A stretch of DNA of 64,000 nt from Erodium maritimum (Eukaryota; Streptophyta; Magnoliopsida; Geraniales; Geraniaceae): positions 56,467,675 through 56,531,674 of the forward strand of contig OY997594.1 in assembly GCA_963921825.1 (NCBI GenBank). Reading direction: 5' to 3'. Both the position numbers and the translations under genes were made by a program. Of the stretch, positions 20,958 through 32,868 are shown in pieces; within the stretch, counting starts at the first letter, position 1, and the number at the start of each line of letters is the position of its first letter. The notes under the pieces are model-generated. The model searched no databases. It saw only the letters and a list, made by a program, of their open reading frames with translations, and was not told the DNA's origin.

Positions 20958-23918
20958 TGTAAGAACCGCTCTGGTCGATCCCGGTCGAACCGGTGACTTT
21001 TAAGACAAGTTTGGCTTTTTGCCGGAAAAGTCAACCGATGACTCGGAAGGTCATTCGGGGCTTTTTCGGGGCCCAAAATGCTAGTCGTCATCATGGTTGG
21101 CTTAATTGGGCCGTTTCCTTTCGTTTGAGTATAATATTGAAGGAAGTCAAAGTTGGTCAAAATTGGACTTTTTATCGACTAAAGCAATATTAATTATCAC
21201 GCTGGAAATTAATTTGGAAAGCTAGAGGACCTACTTGGACACTTGTCATTATTTGGTTAGAAGAGAGAAAAGGGAGTGGTCTTAGACCACTTTACCCTCC
21301 TAAAAGCTCCTACAAGAGAAATCATCTAAAGGGCTTTTAGTCATTAACCATCTCTAGGTCTTATATGAAATTGGAAGACCAAAAACACCTCATTTGTTTG
21401 TGTGTAGCCGAAAATTGAGAGCAAAGGGAGAGAGAGGAGCTCCATGGAGTCTTGAAGAAGAAGCAAAGGAAAAAGGAGCAACTTGGTGCCATTTCCAACC
21501 TCTTCCCCCTCCATTTCATCATCATCTTCTCCATCTCACTCTCTTAAAGGTAATGGAACTAGCTACATCTCTTTTCCCTTCATCTCATTTCACGGGTTTT
21601 GGGTTGGGTTTGCTAGAAGTTGTTGGTTTTGATTGAAATGAGGCTAGATGATGTTGTGAAGAAGCTTTGTTGGGTTTTTGATGGAAGACCTTGGATTTTA
21701 ATGGAGTTTTTTATTTGATTTTGATTTGGAGAATCCTTGCAAACTTGTTTATTTGTTGATTCTATCATGGGTAGAGGAGTATTGGAGGTATTTGACTGTT
21801 TTGAGGGTTCGAGATGGTTAAAAATGGAGTTTGGTAGTGGATTTTTGGAGAAAAGAAGCTGGAGGTTGAAGAAGGGCGAATCTGCCCTAGAGCGTCACAA
21901 ATCCGTGACGGACGGAGTCACGGCTCCGTGAGGGAGTCCGTGACAGCACACGTCACGGCTCCGTGACGTCATCCGTGAGGGTTGGGGTCACGGCTCCGTG
22001 ACCGTGTCCGTGGCAGACCTGTTCTGGTGTATTTTGAGGGTTTTGCACCGTTTTCGATCCTTGTTTGGAGCTGAACTTTTGGGAAGGTTTTGGGGACTTT
22101 ATTTACTGTTAAGTGGAGTCTAATTAGAGTTTGTTTGGTGTTTAAAGACCTTGGGACCGAACTTGAAGAACGAAGACCACGCCGGGACCCGTGTGAAGAA
22201 CGGAGTTGCGACTTTTGAGCTTGACAACAGAGTTTAGAGGAAGACCACATGGTAGGGAAAGTCTTAACTTCTTAATTAAGCGCTTAGTATGCATGTTAGG
22301 TTAATAAAATTGGAAAAGGTCCTAGAATTGCCTATAGGATGCGAATAACTAGAATAATCGTCTTTCAATTACTAATAACCGGAAGTGTCTAGAATGCATG
22401 TTTAGGATGAAGATCACTTGTGCAACTCGCTTTCAATACTTGGGACTTGATTTACTGGTAGAGAGGCTGTGAAGAGCTCTCGGATTAGTTGTGTGCTAGG
22501 ATCACATACTTGGTTGCTAGTTGTTAGGATAAACTAAGGGTCTAATAAAACTAGTTAGCTTGTATGATTAAATGCTCAATTGATCGTTCACATGATTGTT
22601 GATTGGTTGAATGCTTACTTGATTGGTTGAGTGATTGTGTTGTTATAATTGTTGATTGAACGGATGATCGAGTATGACTGGTTGTGCCAATACAATCAGG
22701 TGATCGATGTACCGCTGGTTCGTGACAGGTAAGTATACGGTAAGTGTGGAGTGTGATTGGATGTCTTTGCTTGATGAAAGTGTTATTTGAGAAAGGTTCA
22801 TTGTTGTACGAATTTAGTGCTTGTGTATTTATTCTTATTCTTGAAATGTTGTTTGTTTGTTTGGTTCGGTACTACACCGGGGGGGGGGGGGGGGGGGGGG
22901 GTAATCCGGTGCCGTTGTGGTGGTTGGAGTTTGACAGAGAGAGTGATTATTGAGTGGTTATTGGAGCCTGAGAGCTCGGCAGATACTACGGGATATTGAG
23001 TGATTATTGAGTGGTTAATTGAGTGATGTGAGGGGCCTAAGGGCTCGACAGATCCTGCGGGATATTGAGTGGATTCCTTCATGAGAGATGGTGACTGTAG
23101 TCTCACCCAAGAGTGTGCATCCTATGGAAGCACTACCTTGGTTCCCTATGACTTATGGTCGTGGAGACAATTTCGAGAACACCGAAGATGAGCATCCCTA
23201 TGGGATGGTTTCCGGTGCTCCGACGTATGTGCCTCCTCCGGACCGAGGGAAAATATGATATGATATGAATACTCTAGTAGATCGGAACATGGGAACCGAG
23301 GTGACACTAGAATCTATTCATGGATCGGAGGCTTGAGAAAGCAAGTGGTTGGCACGATATCAATTACTCCTATTTAATCGTTATGATACTTTACATGGAT
23401 TCCGTTATGGAACCCTCAAGTTGATGTTATTTTCAAGAAGTGTGAACTATCTTATTCTATCTTGTTTATATACGTTATTTCATCATACTTGTCTTATTCT
23501 ATTTTATTGCACATTATTTCATTGTTGGTCGTTTTGGTTGTTATTTGAGTTATCTGTTGCACGATACAGTATTGATCTAAAGGTTGAATTGTTAAGGTTT
23601 TTCCTACTGAGCGTAAGATCATCCCCTTTAGTTTTCTTACTGTTTTACAGGTGTAGCTGATGTCTAGTGAGTTCGAGGCTCGTGAGCTTTAGGACATCTT
23701 GGGATTTTTCTTAGAGTTGTGTTGGTCTTGCGTTTTAAACATGATTTATTTGACTATTTTCGTTGAGCTGTGACTCACTGGAGATTCTAAACTATTTACC
23801 GTTAATTTTGAGAAGGTTTACTTATTTATTTGGAGTTTACGTTTATTATTTATTGCTTTTCTGTTATCAATTCTGGTCACGTCTTGAATCCGGTCAAAAC
23901 CGGATTTGGGGCGTGACA
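20958..23918 (+). mobile_element. Nested solo LTR, same family, 2961 bp
   Basis: It starts TGTAAGAACCGCTCTGG and ends CGGATTTGGGGCGTGACA. Perfect duplications GTTTT flank it at 20953-20957 and 23919-23923. It is inserted into the LTR of a sibling copy in the same orientation. It contains a G23 run (22879-22901) and a cluster of palindromic CACGGCTCCGTGA motifs (about 21890-22020). Confidence 0.93.
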
Positions 23919-24089
23919 GTTTTTGATTGGGAAATCCTTTGGGTACTTGTTGTTTGGATGATTCCTACCATGGGTAAAGGAGAAATGGAGTTATTGGACT
24001 GTTTTGGGAGTTTTGGATGACTGAAAATGGAGGTTTTTGATGTATTTTCGTGAAAATCGTGTCTGAAGGAGGAAGAAGACGGACTCTGT

Positions 24090-24235
24090 CCAGACCCATC
24101 ACTGATCCGTGACAGGGACCGTGACGGAGGACGTCACGGCTCCGTGAGGGAGACCGTGACGGCGTCAGACACGGCTCCGTGAGGAGAACCGTGACGGCGC
24201 AGCCCACGGATCCGTGACCAGATCCGTGGCAGACC
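24090..24235. repeat. Cluster of palindromic CACGG...CCGTGA motifs in the LTR
   Basis: GTCACGGCTCCGTGAG and near variants repeat several times within 145 bp. Equivalent clusters are at about 21890-22020 and 40770-40925 in sibling LTRs, so the cluster is a conserved part of this LTR family. Confidence 0.8.
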
Positions 24236-25105
24236 AGTTTTTGTTTTATTAAACCCTTTTCGTTTATTTTTCATTTACTTCAAGAAGGTGTTTTTGAAAC
24301 AACGGGTGGAGTCTTTTGAACTTAGATGATTGCACTTTTGGTTAGCCTTTAATTAGAATTTAATTGTGATCCAAGACCTTGGAACCGAGCTCGAGGGACG
24401 AAGACTACTTGGGGACCCGTGAGAAGAACGGAGAGGAAGCTAGCCCGGACTTGAGCAGCTAGGAGTATTATTAGAGGAAGACCTTGAGGTAGGGAAAGTA
24501 CTAAACTCCTCTTGTAATTTAATACTTTAGTATGCCTATTAGGTTAATAAAATCGGAAAGGTCCTAGATTGCATATAGGATGCGAATAACTAGAATAATC
24601 GTCTTTTAATTACTAATAACCGGACGTGTCTAGTATGCATGTATAGGATGTGAATAACTAGTTTAACTCGTTTTCAATACTTCGGAAATTGCCGTGCTGG
24701 TAGAAAGGCCGAGATGAGCTATATGATTGGTTGTGGTTGCCTCACATGCATTGCTTGCTTAGTCTTTAGGATAAATTAAGAGTCTAACGAAACTAGATAA
24801 ATATTATGCTTGAATGATTGAATGAATGCCTGAATGATTGAATGATTGAGTGTAATTGATTGTGCTAAATGGTATGATCAGGTGAGTGATAGACCGATGG
24901 AACATGATTGGTAAGTATGCCGGTAAGTGTAATGGTGGATATGAATTCCTTGTGAGGTGAATTGATGAACCCGTGGATTTCTTATTTTGGTTGTATGATG
25001 TGTTGGCATGCTAGTCTCTTGTATGATAGGTTTATTTGTGGTCCGGTATGGTACCTACACCGTGGAGGATTCCGGTGTGGGGTAGTATCATAGCCGATGA
25101 ATAGT

Positions 25106-25318
25106 TTACCCTGCGGGGCATTGGTTGGTTTACCCTGCGGGGAATTGGATGGTTGATTTACCCTGCGGGGAATTGGTTGGTTGGCCCTGCGGGGCATTGG
25201 TTGAGTTACCCTGCGGCGAAATTGGATGGTTGACCCTGCGGGGCATTGGTTGATTTACCCTGCGGGGAATTGGTTGGTTGACCCTGCGGGGCATTGGATG
25301 GCTTACCCTGCGGGGATG
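25106..25318. repeat. Minisatellite, about 24 bp, nine units
   Basis: Nine occurrences of CCCTGCGG, spaced about 23-28 bp, are joined by GGCATTGGTTGGTT-type spacers. The array is absent from the LTR at 13709-16724, so it expanded within this copy or sublineage. Confidence 0.9.
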
Positions 25319-26089
25319 GGTATTTGTGATTCATCCGAGTGTATGCGTCCTGCGGGAGCATTCTGGGAAGGTTACCTTGTTTCACCCCGATGACATATGG
25401 TCCTTTGGGGGCATTTCCGAGAATCCTGACGACATGTGTCCCTCAGGGATGTTTCCGGTAGCCCGATGTATGTCTCTCCTCTGGACCGAGAGGAAATCTG
25501 ATATGGCACGAGTACTCTTGTGGATCGGAGTATGGGATCCGACATGACACAAGAACCTATCGTGGATCGGAGTATTGGAATTTGAGTGGTTGACGTGATA
25601 TTTGTTTGCTCCCATTTTAGTAGTTATCAAACATTACAACGATTTTCACTTAATCTCTTAAAGTTACCGTTATCCTTAAGAATGCGATATTATTCTTATC
25701 TTTACCTTTTCCATAACATCTTATTGGTTAATAGTATTAATTGCAAATCGTGTCGTCGTGCCAAAGCAGTTTTATTACTAACTTGGAGGTTAAATTGTTT
25801 ATGATTTTCCCTACTGAGCGTAAGCTCACTCCCTGTTGTTTTATCTACTGTTTGTACATGCGTGCTTGGTGATTAGTGGACTCGAGGCTCGGGAGCTTCT
25901 GGATAGTCTTTACTACTATTGTTTACGTTTTGGAACACATCTTTGAGTTATTTGATCGGAACCTTAATTGAGCATTTAATCGGTTTTTATTATTATTTTT
26001 GGTTACTATTTTATTGTCAACTCAAGTCACGTCTCGAGTCCGGCCAAAACCGGATTTGGGGTGTGACAATGCATGTCCAGCAAGGTCAT

Positions 26090-26270
26090 TCAAAGTTTGT
26101 TAGACGAAGCTATGGTCGCATTACGACTACGGAAGAGAAACTACATCGAATGAACATTTAATGCACGACTACTTTGATAGGAACCCCGTGTATAAGAAGA
26201 TGCATTTTCGTCGTCCTTTCCGAATGCCAAGGATGTGTTCATCCCTATTTTCCGTGCATTGGAATTTAAA
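26090..26270 (+). pseudogene. PIF/Harbinger-transposase or ALP1-like fragment
   Basis: In two frames the DNA encodes KFVRRSYGRITTTEEKLHRM and then MHDYFDRNPVYKKMHFRRPF. The DYF..NPVY....FRRRFRM pattern is typical of the N-terminal part of Harbinger-derived ALP1-like proteins. A frameshift separates the parts and the nuclease domain is missing. Confidence 0.55.
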
Positions 26271-27052
26271 TTATGTTCAATAAAAATGACAATTGCCATT
26301 CGACTTTTTTGCAATATAAGTTGTTACAAAAGATACAATATCCGATTAATTTCAAACATATTAATAAGAAAATTTTATTTTATTCGAACATTCAGCACGA
26401 ATAACCAACCCAAACAATCACCTACTAGAGATTATTGGCCAATAATATTGGCTGATAAAAAAAACTAAAATAATATTATTTAATCTAAAAACCAACCCGG
26501 ACAACAAGTACGAATAAACTATCACTAGACATGCTTGTATGACTCACGTAAACAAATTTGTTTACTAAAAAAGTTGTGATTGTTGGTAATTCTTGAGTCC
26601 ATTTTGGCTTTCCACTTGTGGTTTTCGGTTGAGTACATAAATGCACATATGTTACCATCATCTCTTTTATTCTTGCAGTCAATTCTATAGGTCTATTTTT
26701 GGGATATGAAAATGTGGACCAATTGGGTGGTGTTTTGCTCTTGCTGGCTGTGAGTGATTAAACCCTCCACCGACTTCATTTGAACTATATTTATTTTTCA
26801 TGCAAATGCAGTGTGCGTACTTCAGCTAAATGAAATCATTGATTGATCTTCTAGCAAGCTAGCTAGCTGGTCAGGAGCCCACTACATAATGTGAAGTGAT
26901 GGAGTTCACAAGTTTGGTATATATCACTTGTCATTGGTGATATTATATGCTATGATGATCGATTTCAAGACATCATTGTTCTTTATTTATTGAAATAATA
27001 GATAATGATTTTTTTTATATATAATCGTGGACGAACAAGATTATAAGCTTTT
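26271..27052. other. AT-rich intergenic DNA
   Basis: No gene, RNA or repeat family recognised. Confidence 0.4.
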
Positions 27053-28497
27053 TAAGGTTTTTTTTGAACGAAAGGTACAATTTTTATTTACATCTCAGAT
27101 TGAACGATACATTGTAATACGTCAGGCACATGGTCCGATCACTGAAGAACAACCACTGACCGAGCTTCTCGTGCTAACCAGTGAGAACCTTAATTCACAG
27201 TTCTTTTTACAAATTGAAGGGTGATCCCCTCGTGTTGAGAAAGCAGAAAACGGATGTTTCGAATAATAGTCCCCACTAGAGAAGTCGGGGGTTCCCCATG
27301 GAGAATCATATTGATGAGGACCTGAGCGTCAGACCGAACTATAATAGAATCCCCTAACCTAGGTGCATTCTGAAAAAGCAGTAGCCAGAGCGCAAGCCTC
27401 CACCATGATCGGAGACCAGCTCCCCGGGAGCGGGCCATTAGCAGCCAGGTGGATCATCCCATGTGTATCCCTTGCGATAATGCCTCACGCTGATTGATTC
27501 GTATCTTGGAATATCGCCCCATCAACATTAATAGCTATGGTACTTGGGGGCGGCCTAATCCACTTAGCCAATTAAGATTGAGCTTGCGGCCGAACCGATG
27601 TAGCCATGACTTTCGCTTCCTGCCATGCCTTAAGGTGTGCCGCCGCCGATGAGATCACCCGCAGCGCAGCCGGGAACAACCCTCCCTATTTTAGACCATT
27701 TCTTGCCTTCCATATCTCCGATAGGACGTATAGGATTTTTGCCACCTTCTATCTCGGTTGTCCTGCTTCTATCCCCTCCCACCACTGCACAAAACCTCCA
27801 CACGAGCCCTGGGGGTTCAGGCTTCCGAATTGGGACCAACACGTCTTTGAAAACCCAGACTCCAAGACTAGATGATCAACTGTTTCCGACGCCCGACCAC
27901 ATATATCACACGTGGCTAATACCGGGACAAAGCGTTGGTTGAGGTTGGAAGCGACTTGCAACATACATGTCAGACATCTCCATAGAAAAATCAAGAGGCA
28001 AGGTGGTGCTGGAATATTCCAAAGGGTTGACCATGCCACCATTGTCGTGACGGGAAACATGCCTTTCACCTACCAATAATGAGTGACCTTCCTTTGTAGT
28101 GTACTCTCCGGTTCGCTCAGAAGCCCAATACTAGGTGGCCGAAGTCCGAAGATTAGAGAGCGAGATCTGGAGAATGTAAGCCCTTTCCTTTGAATGAAAC
28201 AACTAGGCCAATAGTGGTGCATCCCAACATAACCTCCCTGGTATCATTAACCCCATGATCCGAGCTCCGTCCAAGGAAGGCCGTGTCGAAGTGATATGGG
28301 GCCAGGGGCCAAAAGCCACGGGTTTCCCTTAATGTAAATGTCTCGGCCATCACCTATTACGATACGAATCACCTTCCGAAGTAGTTTTTGAGTGGATATA
28401 ATACTGGCCCACGTAAAGCTAGAATTGGCTACGATTGTAGCTTCCAAGAAATTAGTCTTCGGGTAATAGCGTTCTTTCAGCATGAGAAAGTGAGGTT
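27053..28497 (-). pseudogene. 5'-truncated LINE ORF2 remnant (zinc-binding and RNase H-like)
   Basis: The minus strand shows, in order, LKERYYPKTNFLEA...FTWASI and IGDGRDIYIKGNPWL (about 28480-28320), then FLWRCLTCMLQVASNLNQR with CDICG...H (about 27990-27870) of the reverse transcriptase zinc-binding domain. IIVRSDAQVLINMI (about 27350-27310) of the RNase H-like domain follows. An oligo(T) run at about 27057-27064 marks the poly(A) end. The reverse transcriptase proper is missing to the right and frames are broken. The RNase H motif resembles that of the remnant at 4005-5045, so both belong to similar LINEs. Confidence 0.75.
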
Positions 28498-31034
28498 TTT
28501 TTAGGTATTAATCTATAGAAAAGTTTTTGAAAAATAATCAGATTTGGTATAATGTTACAAATAAATTATATTATATCAAAGACAATAATAAATATTCAAT
28601 ATATATAATTTAAATTATTTTATCATTTATCATTATTAATTTTAAAAATAATAAGCATAAATATTTAAGATATATTTTAAAATTTATTAATAATATATAT
28701 TATTCTAATATATTATTCTAATAGATATATTTAAGATATATGTTTTATTGGTTTAGAAAAATAGTAGTAATAATATTTTAATAAAGTACAAGCAGGACAT
28801 TTTTCTCTCAATTTAGACTCCCAAACCCTTTTTCGTTTTATCCTGTCGTCATTGTTGCTTTGCCCTTGTCGGTGACGCCTACAGCCTGCATCGTTGTCGT
28901 CGATGTAAGTCCTTCCTCCCCTTTCCCTTCTCTTCCTCGAACCTCCTCTTTCTCCGCACTCTTCCTCTTCCCCTTCGTTCTCCCCCCCTTCATTTCTTCC
29001 GATATTCTGCTTCGCCTTTTTCGGTGGTCCTCTCTCTTGGTGAAGGCGACTCATTTGGTGGCGGCTTAGATCCGGTCTTGGGTCTTCTCTACTCCGACAC
29101 GCTTTCTGTAGATAAAGGGCCGGTGTTCTCCGACCCGGTGGTTAACTTCTCAAACTCTTTCCCTATTCTTCGTTGGGATTCGGTCCTTATGGAAAGTGGC
29201 TCGTAGAAAGCTCGGTCGACGACAGCTCTGCTCGCCATTCTCGGTTTGGGTTGGGTCTATAGTGGGTCGGGTCTGTGTTCGTTTTGACAGGGTCGGGTTG
29301 GGGCCGAGTCTAGACATGGCCGGGTCTGGTGCACAAAGCTCCTGGTTCAGTTTGGCTAGTGGATTTTTGAAGGTCCACTATCTTGACTTGATGAAGTTTT
29401 GTTATGTCTAGATGGTGAGTCATGGCTCATGTTGTGACTTTGGTGTGGCATTGTGCTTTTATACTGGTTTTGATGTTAGATCTACCCGGGTTGGGGTTGG
29501 CTCGTGCTCGATATAATTAAAGGACTCCCCCTTTGGGTCGTCGCTTGATGTTGGACGACTAGCGGTTACCGATCACGGTTTCGGAAAGCTTAGCTCAAGT
29601 TCCATCCTCGGATCCCCGGAAGTGATGACTTTGTGCCGCTACCTTCTTCGAGGTCTAAGCTCGTACTCAGTAGGAATACCGGCTCTCCCCCTTTTGGGAT
29701 TTTTCGGTGTTGATTGGAATTAGGTTTAGGAGGGTTGAGTTTGAGCTCCAACGTCCGCTCTGTCCTTTGCAGTCACGTCGGTGGAGTGTCTCTTAGGTCA
29801 TTGTATGTGTCTATTTCTAGCTCAGGTCGTGGGACACGTTTCTTCATCCTATTGTGTGTGTATCGTTGTGGAGCTACTCTTGCTACATCTGGTGGTTCGT
29901 TTCCTTGCCTGGTGTTTCGTTTCAGATCTAGACATGGGACACGTTTCATTATCTATCCGGGTGTTGATCGTCGTGGATCTAGGGGCTCATCGTGGTTCTG
30001 ATACTGGTATACACTCTCTTCAGCTTAAGATTTGTGTTCCCGCTTTACCCCTTTTTCGTTATCTGTTTGATATTCATCTGCTTCATTCCACTTTTGTGGT
30101 TAGGACTTGCCAGTTTAAGGTGTTGGCCACTGGTGACTGGTTTGGCCGTTATGCCTTTTAGCTGTTTAATTTCAGATTCATTTATTGGAGTTTCTGTGTT
30201 CAGGTGGGTATTTCTCATCGGAACTGTCTTCGTCGCTTACGATGTTATCCGCCGACGTGTTAATGTTCGTCTTCCTGTTTGTGTGACAGGTTGATGGTCC
30301 TAATGAGACATGATGTTATACTTTCTTAGGCTGTTGGTTTATAGTCAGTATCGCTTGTGCTTAATGGTTGAAATATCCTGGTTAAAGAACTTTTCTTTAG
30401 TGCGTTTCATGGTTGTAAAATCCAGGTGTTAGACGTTTTACTTTTATTTAAAATTTGGTTTTAGACCTTTATTATTGTCAGGTTTGCTCCCATGTTGGGA
30501 TGCCGGAATTCCTTCTATATGAATGTTCTTTCATGTATAAAGTTGTTCCCCTTGTTGAGACTGTTAAGAGGCTGGGCTATCATGTTAGTGCTCGACTTTC
30601 AGGTCTATAGCTAGACCATCATCATCTTGTACTCCTCTTTTACCGCATGAGGTTTTAATTTAAATTTTCACCGCTGATTAAGAAAAAACACTTGTTAGAT
30701 TTGTATCGAGACCAAACAACTTCTTAATACAAACTCTACCATTGATTTAAATGTACTCTCAATACTCCGAACTACAATTTAAAGGGCGCTATATTTTAAT
30801 ATATCGTTTCATAAGTATACACATGAGACGTCACATAACATATCGTTTCTAAAGAGTTTAAAGCGACACACATTTAATGTAACGTTGCATAAAAGACGCT
30901 ACACGAAGTACTGTCTCATGATTGGTCACCTACGAGACGGTACTTTAACTCCATCCCTAGGGAATTTCTGCATATCCTGGCGAGTGAGAGTGACTATTCA
31001 ACCACTTTGTCGCAAACAATTTGAAGACAAATCT
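28498..31034. other. Unassigned, partly AT-rich, repeat-like DNA
   Basis: About 28560-28760 is nearly pure A/T. About 28860-30660 is less AT-rich, with open but unrecognised plus-strand frames and a weak 105-bp spaced repeat (GGGACACGTTTC at 29831 and 29936). This could be the leader or body of a non-autonomous retroelement. I found no boundaries or conserved domain. Confidence 0.35.
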
Positions 31035-31736
31035 TGTCACGCCCCAAATCCGGTTTTGACCGGACTCGAGACGTGAACTAAAAATAATGATAAAGAAAAC
31101 AAATTTAAACGAAATAAACCTCCAATAATAGTTCAAAATTATCAATCCCGATAATAAGAGTCAAATTCTCAATATCCAGATTAAAGAAGTTTAGTACGAA
31201 AAGGAAGTACGTCTCTAGACCATCCAAAACTAGGACTCTCGCTAAGCTTCCAAGCTCCGAGACGTCCTCTAAATCAGATCCCGCTCAAAACTTGTAGAAC
31301 AATAGGGAAGGGTGTGAGCTTTCGCTCAGTAGGGAAAAAGTAGTAAAGGGGATGAGCAAGTCGCTCACCCCACGGACACCCGTCCAAATATGGCATACTA
31401 GTAAAGCAACGACGACTACCGAAAACAAACGGAAAACACGAATCACAGTCACACTCATAACTAACCTTACATAACAATAACATCGTTTGATCATACCTCT
31501 TACCCAATCACCACACTTCGCTATGAAATCAATCTTGCTCAACAATTAGCAATTTCTCAATGTTCACACCAAAACCATATCTCAAGTGTCATAGAGTAAT
31601 ACACACAGTAACACAATAGTAATCACACAACGATAAGGAGCACACGTCAATAGGGAGCACACAGCTATAGCACATTTTACCGACACCTAGTCGGAAGGCA
31701 GACACACCTCATCACGGAAACTGAGCACATTTTACG
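31035..31736 (-). repeat. Gypsy 3' LTR, left segment
   Basis: It holds the LTR end to about 700 bp inward and stops in the first unit of a 55-bp minisatellite. The last five bases, TTACG, nearly match TTACC at 39538, the target-site duplication of the nested element. Confidence 0.85.
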
Positions 31737-32187
31737 TGTCACGCCCCAAATCCGGTTTTGACCGGGCTCGAGACGTGAACTTAGAGTAATAAATAATAAA
31801 AGACAATTTTGAAAGAAATAAGTTTCAACAATAATAATAATCCGATAAAAGTGAGTCAACAACTCATAAGTCCGGTAATAAAATGTTTAGTAAAAGAAAA
31901 AGTGAGAGTACGTCTCTAGACAACTAGACAAGACCCTCGCTAGCTCCCAAGCGCCGAGAATCCCGGTAGCACAAATCCCGCTCAAGACCTGCAAAACAAC
32001 AAGGTAAAGGGGGTGAGCTTTCGATCAGTAGGAAAAGTAGTTAAGGTTATGAACATCCGCTCACCACCACGAGTAACCGTCCAATTAGGGCATACTAGCA
32101 AGGCATAACGACTAACAACGTCCACGGAAGTTTACCAACCACTAAACACTCTCACAAGACCATAACCACACTCAAACATCGCACACA
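31737..32187 (-). repeat. Truncated 3' LTR of the nested gypsy element
   Basis: It aligns with 33739-34189 at high identity and then stops abruptly inside GCACACA, where gag sequence begins. Confidence 0.88.
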
Positions 32188-32868
32188 CCGGTGGGCCTCA
32201 GTCTGTACTATTTCAAGAGCAAATCGAGACAAGGAGGTGAACCTCGCCTCGTACTCGGACACTGTCAGTCCCTCCTGACACAGCTCCAGGAACTGCTGGT
32301 GCCTGTCATCCAGTACTGCATGTGGGAAATACTGCTCCAGAAAGCGTTGTCCGAACAGTGAAAAGTCATCTCCCACTCGCGCCTGCTCGCGCTGCCACCA
32401 ATGGTAGGCCTCTCCCTCCAGATGAAATGCTGTGAACGGTACTCTCATGCTACCACTCAGTATCCTTGATGTGTCCAGGTTGCGGGTAATCCGCTCCAGC
32501 CACCTCTTGGCTGCCTCGGGGTCTGGCTCCTCGGAAAAGACAGGTGTGCCCAGTCTGCGGAAGTCTCGCAGCGCCTGAGCTGTGTAGCTGTCGACCTGAC
32601 TAGGTCCCTCGGTGGCTGCTGTAGTGACAGCAGGCACAACCTCCGGTGTCGGAGCTGTAGCCTCTTTCCGGGAAAAGGTTGCTGCCAAGCCCTGAACAAT
32701 GCGATTCAGCTCCTCCAGAGCTGCCACCTGGGTAGTCTCAACTCTCTCGTGCCCCTTAGCGGGTGCACATTGGGCACTTGTTGCCCCTGCCGACTCGTCG
32801 GTCTGTGGCTGCCCTCAGCCTCTAGCGGGCCGGCTCCTCGTGCCTCGTGGTACGTAAGTCGGTGCCAT
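32188..32868 (-). pseudogene. Ty3/gypsy gag, N-terminal part
   Basis: The frame starts at an ATG at 32868 (MAPTYVPRGTRSRPARG), has one in-frame stop soon after, and stays open from about 32811 to the deletion junction. The core (PEAAKRWLERITRNLD, MRVPFTAFHLEGEAYHWW, LEQYFPHAV, VSEYEARFTSLSRFA) is the plant Ty3/gypsy Gag domain, which builds the virus-like particle. It is cut at about 32187 just after TEAH, where the reading frame runs a few codons into LTR sequence. Confidence 0.85.

Larger units (their letters stand above)
20249..26068 (+). mobile_element. Ty3/gypsy family LTR split by a nested LTR
   Basis: The LTR starts TGTAAGAACCGCCTCCGG at 20249. It is interrupted at 20957 and resumes at 23924 (GATTGGGAAATCC, matching the equivalent site in the nested copy). 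It ends GGATTTGGGGTGTGACA at 26068. Without the insertion it is about 2854 bp. The flanks AGAGG and ATGCA do not match, unlike the other copies. Confidence 0.85.

Noticed and set aside
22200-23900. Internal domain between LTRs at 20958 and 26068
   Set aside because: Both are LTRs in the same orientation, one inside the other, with no gag or pol between.
29714-30294. Overlapping plus-strand frames as a possible gene
   Set aside because: No domain, start context or splice model; overlapping frames of similar length suggest chance.
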